Positions 60,357-64,000 of a stretch of 64,000 nucleotides of DNA are shown here, piece after piece (the first letter of the stretch is position 1; each line of letters opens with the position of its first letter). This DNA comes from a bacterium (GTDB lineage: Bacteria > Krumholzibacteriota > Krumholzibacteriia > LZORAL124-64-63). Under the pieces are notes generated by a model. The model was not told the DNA's origin and ran no database searches. It was given only the letters and a program-made list of their open reading frames with translations. The stretch lies in the NCBI GenBank assembly GCA_016719645.1, contig JADJYS010000009.1, positions 62,001 through 126,000 of the forward strand, given 5' to 3'. The position numbers were made by a program, and so were the translations under genes.

Positions 60357-61082
60357 TCACCACCGCAGGCTCCATCCCACGTGGAAGCCGCTCGCGTCCG
60401 CCGGTCCGGCCGCCAACCCCGGCGGCGGCGCGGGCGCCGGTCCGGCCCCCGCCTCGAGCGACGGGAAGCGCAGCCAGGCGTCGAGCGCGCTGACGACGAC
60501 GGCCCCGACGGCGACCGCCGCCGCGGCGTCGCGCAGCTTGCCGGCGTCATCGGCCGCTTTCCAGGCGTCGGCGGCCTGGGCCCGGTAGGCCGCGATGTCG
60601 TCCGGCAGCAGCGCGTCGCGGTAGTTCGCCATGGCGAGATCGTAGTCGTCGCGGTGGTTCTGCACCGCCAGTTCCCCCGCCAGGGCCGTCAGCAGCCCGC
60701 CGACCTCGGCGGCGGTGAAGCCCCAGCCCAGCAGGGGCCGCCCCTCGTAGCGCTGGCCCAGGCCGGCCAGCACCAGGCTGTAGGTCACGGCGTCGCGGCG
60801 GCTCATGGGCTGCAGGCGCAGGTGCCGGCGCACCGTGGCGTCCTCGGCGTCGACCCGCATCTCCATGTCCAGCGGCAGCATGCCCCGCAGCGAGGCCGAC
60901 AGCGTGTGGGCGCCCGCGGCCACTTCCAGCGCGCCCAGCGGCAGCGTGCCGAGATCGCGGCCGTCGAGCCGGACGGCTGCGCCGGGCGTGCCGGTCAGCA
61001 GCAGGGTGGCGCCGGCGGCGGGGCCGGCCAGGGCCAGCGCCAGGGAGGCCGCCGCGAGAACGCGGCCAAGGGCTCGGATCAT
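60357..61082 (-). CDS. PEGA-domain envelope protein
   Basis: A 241-residue protein with a signal peptide (1-25), a PEGA-like beta domain (TPGAAVRLDGRDLGTLPLGA; GAHTLSASLRGMLPLD) and a C-terminal half with two hydrophobic segments around residues 115-140 and 190-210, resembling the DUF5683-type membrane part found with PEGA. ATG 61082 is used; an ATG 27 bases upstream would add a basic stretch. The protein probably anchors to the inner or outer membrane and presents the PEGA domain. It leads the two-gene unit with the FN3 lipoprotein. Confidence 0.72.
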   Translation of the reverse strand: MIRALGRVLAAASLALALAGPAAGATLLLTGTPGAAVRLDGRDLGTLPLGALEVAAGAHTLSASLRGMLPLDMEMRVDAEDATVRRHLRLQPMSRRDAVTYSLVLAGLGQRYEGRPLLGWGFTAAEVGGLLTALAGELAVQNHRDDYDLAMANYRDALLPDDIAAYRAQAADAWKAADDAGKLRDAAAAVAVGAVVVSALDAWLRFPSLEAGAGPAPAPPPGLAAGPADASGFHVGWSLRW

Positions 61083-61226
61083 GGGTGACGCTCGCCTTCG
61101 GTGATGCACGACGCCTCCGCGGGATCGGGGAGGGGGGACGTGAACGTCCCGCCGACTCGACGGGTTCCCAGTATAGGGAACGCCCCCGGAGGCGGAAAGG
61201 GCTTTGTCCTCCCCCCGGCGGTGCGC

Positions 61227-64000
61227 CTAGCCCGCGAGCGTCACCTTGATGACCTCGCGGCAGCCCGCGGCCCGCAGCCGGGCGAAGTACACGCCCGAGG
61301 GCAGGCGGCGCCCCGCGCCGTCGCGCCCGTTCCAGACCGCCTCGTGGCGGCCCTCGCCGCGCCGTTCCGCGACGAGCGTGCGCACGATCCGGCCGCGGGC
61401 GTCCAGCACGTCCAGGCGCACGTCGCCGCCGCCGGCGGGCACGTCGAAGCTGAACGTGGTGCTCGGGTTGAAGGGATTCGGCGCGGCCCCCCGCAGCGCG
61501 AAGGCGGCGGGCGGCTCGGCGCCGGGAGCGCCGGTGAGCGCGTCGGGCGCCGCGGCCGGCCCCTCGTTGCCGGCGCGGTCCACCGCCGCCACCAGGTAGG
61601 ACCAGGCCCAAGGCTCGGCCGCGCGGTCGAGCCAGGCCGTCAGCGCGGTCTCGCCCAGGAGGTTCTCCGGGGCGGGCGTGAAGCCCGGCGCCGCGCCGCG
61701 GTAGAGGCGGTAGGCGACGACGTCACCGCCCGCCGGCGCGCCCCAGGCCAGCAGGTTGCCGCCGGCGGTGTAGGCGACCGTGAAGACGCCGGGCGCCGCG
61801 GGCGCGAGGTTGTCGGCGGAGCAGCCGCTGTCCGGCGGCGCGTCGAAGACGACGCCGGGTACGTCCGCGCGGGCGCGCACGAAGAACGTCGCGCGGCGCG
61901 GCGCGGCGGCCGTCGAGTCGTAAAGCGTGGGCACGACCACGCTGTACAGGTCCTCGCGGTCGGCCGGGACGGTGACGAGGTAGTCCCACTCGCCCGGCGG
62001 CCAGGCGCGATCGGCCGCTCCCAGAGGGTCCCGCGCGGCGGCCGCCGCGGCGCCGTCCTCGACGCGGCGGTAGACGGAGTAGCTCGCGATCGGCGGGTTG
62101 CCGCCCTCGCGGTCGTACGAGCTGCGCGCCCAGCGCAGGCGCACCTGGCCGCCCTGGTCGCCGGGGACGTCCGCGACCGCGTCGATCACCGGCACGTCGC
62201 GCAGGACCTCGAACGTCAGGGCGTCGCAGACGGGACCCGTCGCCGAGAAATCGTGGGCCAGCACGGCCCGCCAGGTCGGGGCCTGCCCGGCGCCGCTCAG
62301 GAGCGACCAGGCCGGCGCGTTGGGGATCGGCTGCAGGTCCGCGCCGCCGTCCGCGTCGGCGAACCACGCGATGGCGCCGGTCTGTGCGGCGGTCAGGCGC
62401 GCTTCCAGGATGGTGCCGGCGGCGGTCGCGGAGAAGCCGCCCTGGCCGATGTTGCGCACGGGGTCGAGATGGCGCTGGGCGTACCGGACGAGATCGATGT
62501 GGCCGGCCGCGGAGCTCTTGACCAGGACATCGTCGCCGCAGAACCCGACGGCGTAAAGTTCGTCCAACGGCAGCAGACGGACATTCGCGAACCCGCCCGA
62601 CGGTCCGAAGTCCGCGATCCGCAGACCCTCCTGCGCCGCGAAGGCGACCTGGCGCCCGTCGACCGCGATCTGGCGCGGCCGCGTCACGTCCAGGGCGTCG
62701 ATCTCGACGATCGCCGCGGGGTCGCTCACGTCCAGCATGCGCACGTCGTCGCCGTAGTACTCGGTGGTGAAGGCGTACCTGCCCGCCATCGCGACGTCGA
62801 TGACGTTGCCCGCGCCGTAGTGCGAGCCCAGGACGACCGGGACCAGCGGGTCGCTCACGTCCACGACGATCAGGCCGCCGTGCTGGGCGGCGACGCAGAG
62901 CCGGTCCCCCTCGACGGCGACGGCGTGGGAGGAGCCCGGCAGCGTCAGGATCGCGGCCTCCAGGGGCGCGGCCGGATCGGTCAGGTCGACGACCACCAGC
63001 CCCGCCATGCCGGCGGCGACGTAGGCGTACCGACCGTCGACGGCGACGTCCTCGCCGTTCTCGTGCAGGACCAGCACGCCGACCAGAGCCGGCGCCGCGG
63101 GATCGCCCGCGTCCACGACCGCCAGTTCGGATCCCGCGACGGCGACCAGCCGGGAGCCGTCGCCGTCGAGCGCGCCGCAGCCGACCGCCAGCGACCCGAT
63201 CAGCTGCGGCGACTGGGGATCGCCCAGGTCGAAGACCTTCAGGCCGCTGTACGAGGCGACGTAGACGAGCGGCCCGTCCGTCAGGAAGTCGGACACCTCG
63301 TAAGGCGTCGCGGGCGTCGCGGCCACCAGGGCGGGCTCGACGCCGAGATGACGGTGGCGCATCACCTGCAGCCCGGCGGTGGCGTCGGCCGCCAGGGTGA
63401 ACTCGGACATGACGGCCACGCCGCTGGCCAGGCCGGGCGTGTCGCGCACGTGCACCGGCGCGATGGCGGCGGGGTCGGCGACGTCCAGGACCAGGACCCC
63501 GTTCCCGGAATCGGCCACGTGCAGGAAGGGCCCGTCCAGGGCGAGGCCGCGGGCCTGGCCCGCCGTGTCGTAGCTGCCCAGGAACGTCGGCGTCGCGGGA
63601 GCGGACGCGTCCAGGACGAGCACGCCGTAGCCGTAGTCCGCGAGGTAGGCCCGGCCGCCGGCCACCAGGACGTCGTAGCAGGTGCCGGAGGTGTCGTACA
63701 ACCCGGCCAGCACCGGGGCGGCGGGATCGGCGGCGTCGATCACCCGCAGGCCCGCCGAGCCGTCGGCGACGAAGACCCAGCGGCCGCTGAACACCGCGTT
63801 GAAGGCGGTGCCGGGCGTGTTGAGCGTGGCCAGGGGGAGCGGGTTCGCCGGGTCGGTCACGTCCAGGAACTGCACCCCGAGCGCGCCGATCGCCAGGACG
63901 GCGACGTTCCCCTGCACGTCGATCGAGTAGGCGAAGGCCGCCGTGGCGAACGAGCCGGCGCCGACCGGCGCGGCGGGATCGCTGACGTCCACGCACTGGT
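61227..64000 (-). CDS. LVIVD-repeat secreted protein with FlgD-like C-terminus (partial)
   Basis: At least 924 codons are visible; the start lies beyond the window end. The N-terminal two thirds is a series of about eleven LVIVD-type repeats (GLRVIDAADPAAPVLAG, GVLVLDASAPATPTFLG, GLVVVDLTDPAAPLEAA, GLIVVDVSDPLVPVVLG), expected to fold as a beta-propeller-like surface structure. FN3-like modules follow, and the last 80 residues form the FlgD-like domain (APNPFNPSTTFSFDV ... GVYFARLRAAG), as in the M6 protease. It is a large secreted surface protein of unknown ligand. The 144-bp gap to the PEGA gene holds no further gene. Confidence 0.9.
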   Translation of the reverse strand, partial: QCVDVSDPAAPVGAGSFATAAFAYSIDVQGNVAVLAIGALGVQFLDVTDPANPLPLATLNTPGTAFNAVFSGRWVFVADGSAGLRVIDAADPAAPVLAGLYDTSGTCYDVLVAGGRAYLADYGYGVLVLDASAPATPTFLGSYDTAGQARGLALDGPFLHVADSGNGVLVLDVADPAAIAPVHVRDTPGLASGVAVMSEFTLAADATAGLQVMRHRHLGVEPALVAATPATPYEVSDFLTDGPLVYVASYSGLKVFDLGDPQSPQLIGSLAVGCGALDGDGSRLVAVAGSELAVVDAGDPAAPALVGVLVLHENGEDVAVDGRYAYVAAGMAGLVVVDLTDPAAPLEAAILTLPGSSHAVAVEGDRLCVAAQHGGLIVVDVSDPLVPVVLGSHYGAGNVIDVAMAGRYAFTTEYYGDDVRMLDVSDPAAIVEIDALDVTRPRQIAVDGRQVAFAAQEGLRIADFGPSGGFANVRLLPLDELYAVGFCGDDVLVKSSAAGHIDLVRYAQRHLDPVRNIGQGGFSATAAGTILEARLTAAQTGAIAWFADADGGADLQPIPNAPAWSLLSGAGQAPTWRAVLAHDFSATGPVCDALTFEVLRDVPVIDAVADVPGDQGGQVRLRWARSSYDREGGNPPIASYSVYRRVEDGAAAAAARDPLGAADRAWPPGEWDYLVTVPADREDLYSVVVPTLYDSTAAAPRRATFFVRARADVPGVVFDAPPDSGCSADNLAPAAPGVFTVAYTAGGNLLAWGAPAGGDVVAYRLYRGAAPGFTPAPENLLGETALTAWLDRAAEPWAWSYLVAAVDRAGNEGPAAAPDALTGAPGAEPPAAFALRGAAPNPFNPSTTFSFDVPAGGGDVRLDVLDARGRIVRTLVAERRGEGRHEAVWNGRDGAGRRLPSGVYFARLRAAGCREVIKVTLAG

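Overview
This is a gene-dense, very GC-rich segment from a Gram-negative bacterium. Outer-membrane beta-barrels, lipoproteins, periplasmic cytochromes and Sec signal peptides show the double membrane. Secreted proteins ending in a PNPFNP... FlgD-like domain, LVIVD-repeat, DUF4397 and M6-protease proteins, together with clade II nitrous-oxide reduction genes, point to the FCB superphylum or a neighbouring candidate phylum such as Eisenbacteria, Krumholzibacteriota or Latescibacterota. That placement is inferred from gene content only. No tRNA, rRNA, CRISPR array, insertion sequence or prophage was seen.

Layout. 1-3.7 kb (minus): the start of a hydrogenase-4/formate-hydrogenlyase-type membrane module (hyfB, hyfC, partial hyfE) led by an HTH-EIIA regulator. 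3.9-4.03 kb: a tract of only G and C with a 25-G run, then typA. 5.9-6.03 kb: a cloverleaf-like palindromic element, then an outer-membrane protein. 7.3-17.5 kb (plus): a nitrous oxide / nitric oxide respiration island with cytochrome c, nosZ, nosD, nosF, nosL, nosY, a conserved-looking membrane protein, two Rrf2 regulators with identical cysteine spacing and a quinol NO reductase. Three promoter regions in this island share one 24-bp inverted-repeat operator. 17.5-23.2 kb (minus): porin and ammonium transporter, a NarL-type two-component system, and an ECF sigma / anti-sigma / Spy-like operon.

23.5-29.3 kb (plus) is the most unusual part. Two SAM-II-type riboswitches lie there, one before a canonical metK and one before a tightly overlapping four-gene set: MoxR-type AAA+ ATPase, unknown protein, HExxH-VWA protein and a divergent second S-adenosylmethionine synthetase. 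29.2-34.9 kb (minus): GH31 glycosidase, AEC permease, sulfatase and its radical-SAM maturase. 35-42 kb: a small secreted protein, CCA transferase, phosphofructokinase, polyphosphate kinase, MsrA and a phosphoesterase. 42-48 kb (minus): DUF1684 lipoprotein, beta-barrel, CorA, a DUF4397/fasciclin operon and a CarH-like B12 photoreceptor-type regulator. 48-52 kb: an M16 protease and an AraC/GyrI regulator. 52-56 kb (minus): a monoheme cytochrome, DUF3373 porin and octaheme cytochrome operon. 56-64 kb: an M6 protease, a YedF-like protein, and a secreted FN3-type lipoprotein, a PEGA protein and an LVIVD-repeat protein.

Taken together the cell appears capable of N2O and NO respiration with NO-responsive regulation, of hydrogenase-like energy conversion, and of scavenging sulfated glycans. 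A SAM-sensing RNA layer controls both SAM synthesis and an uncharacterised ATPase/VWA module.
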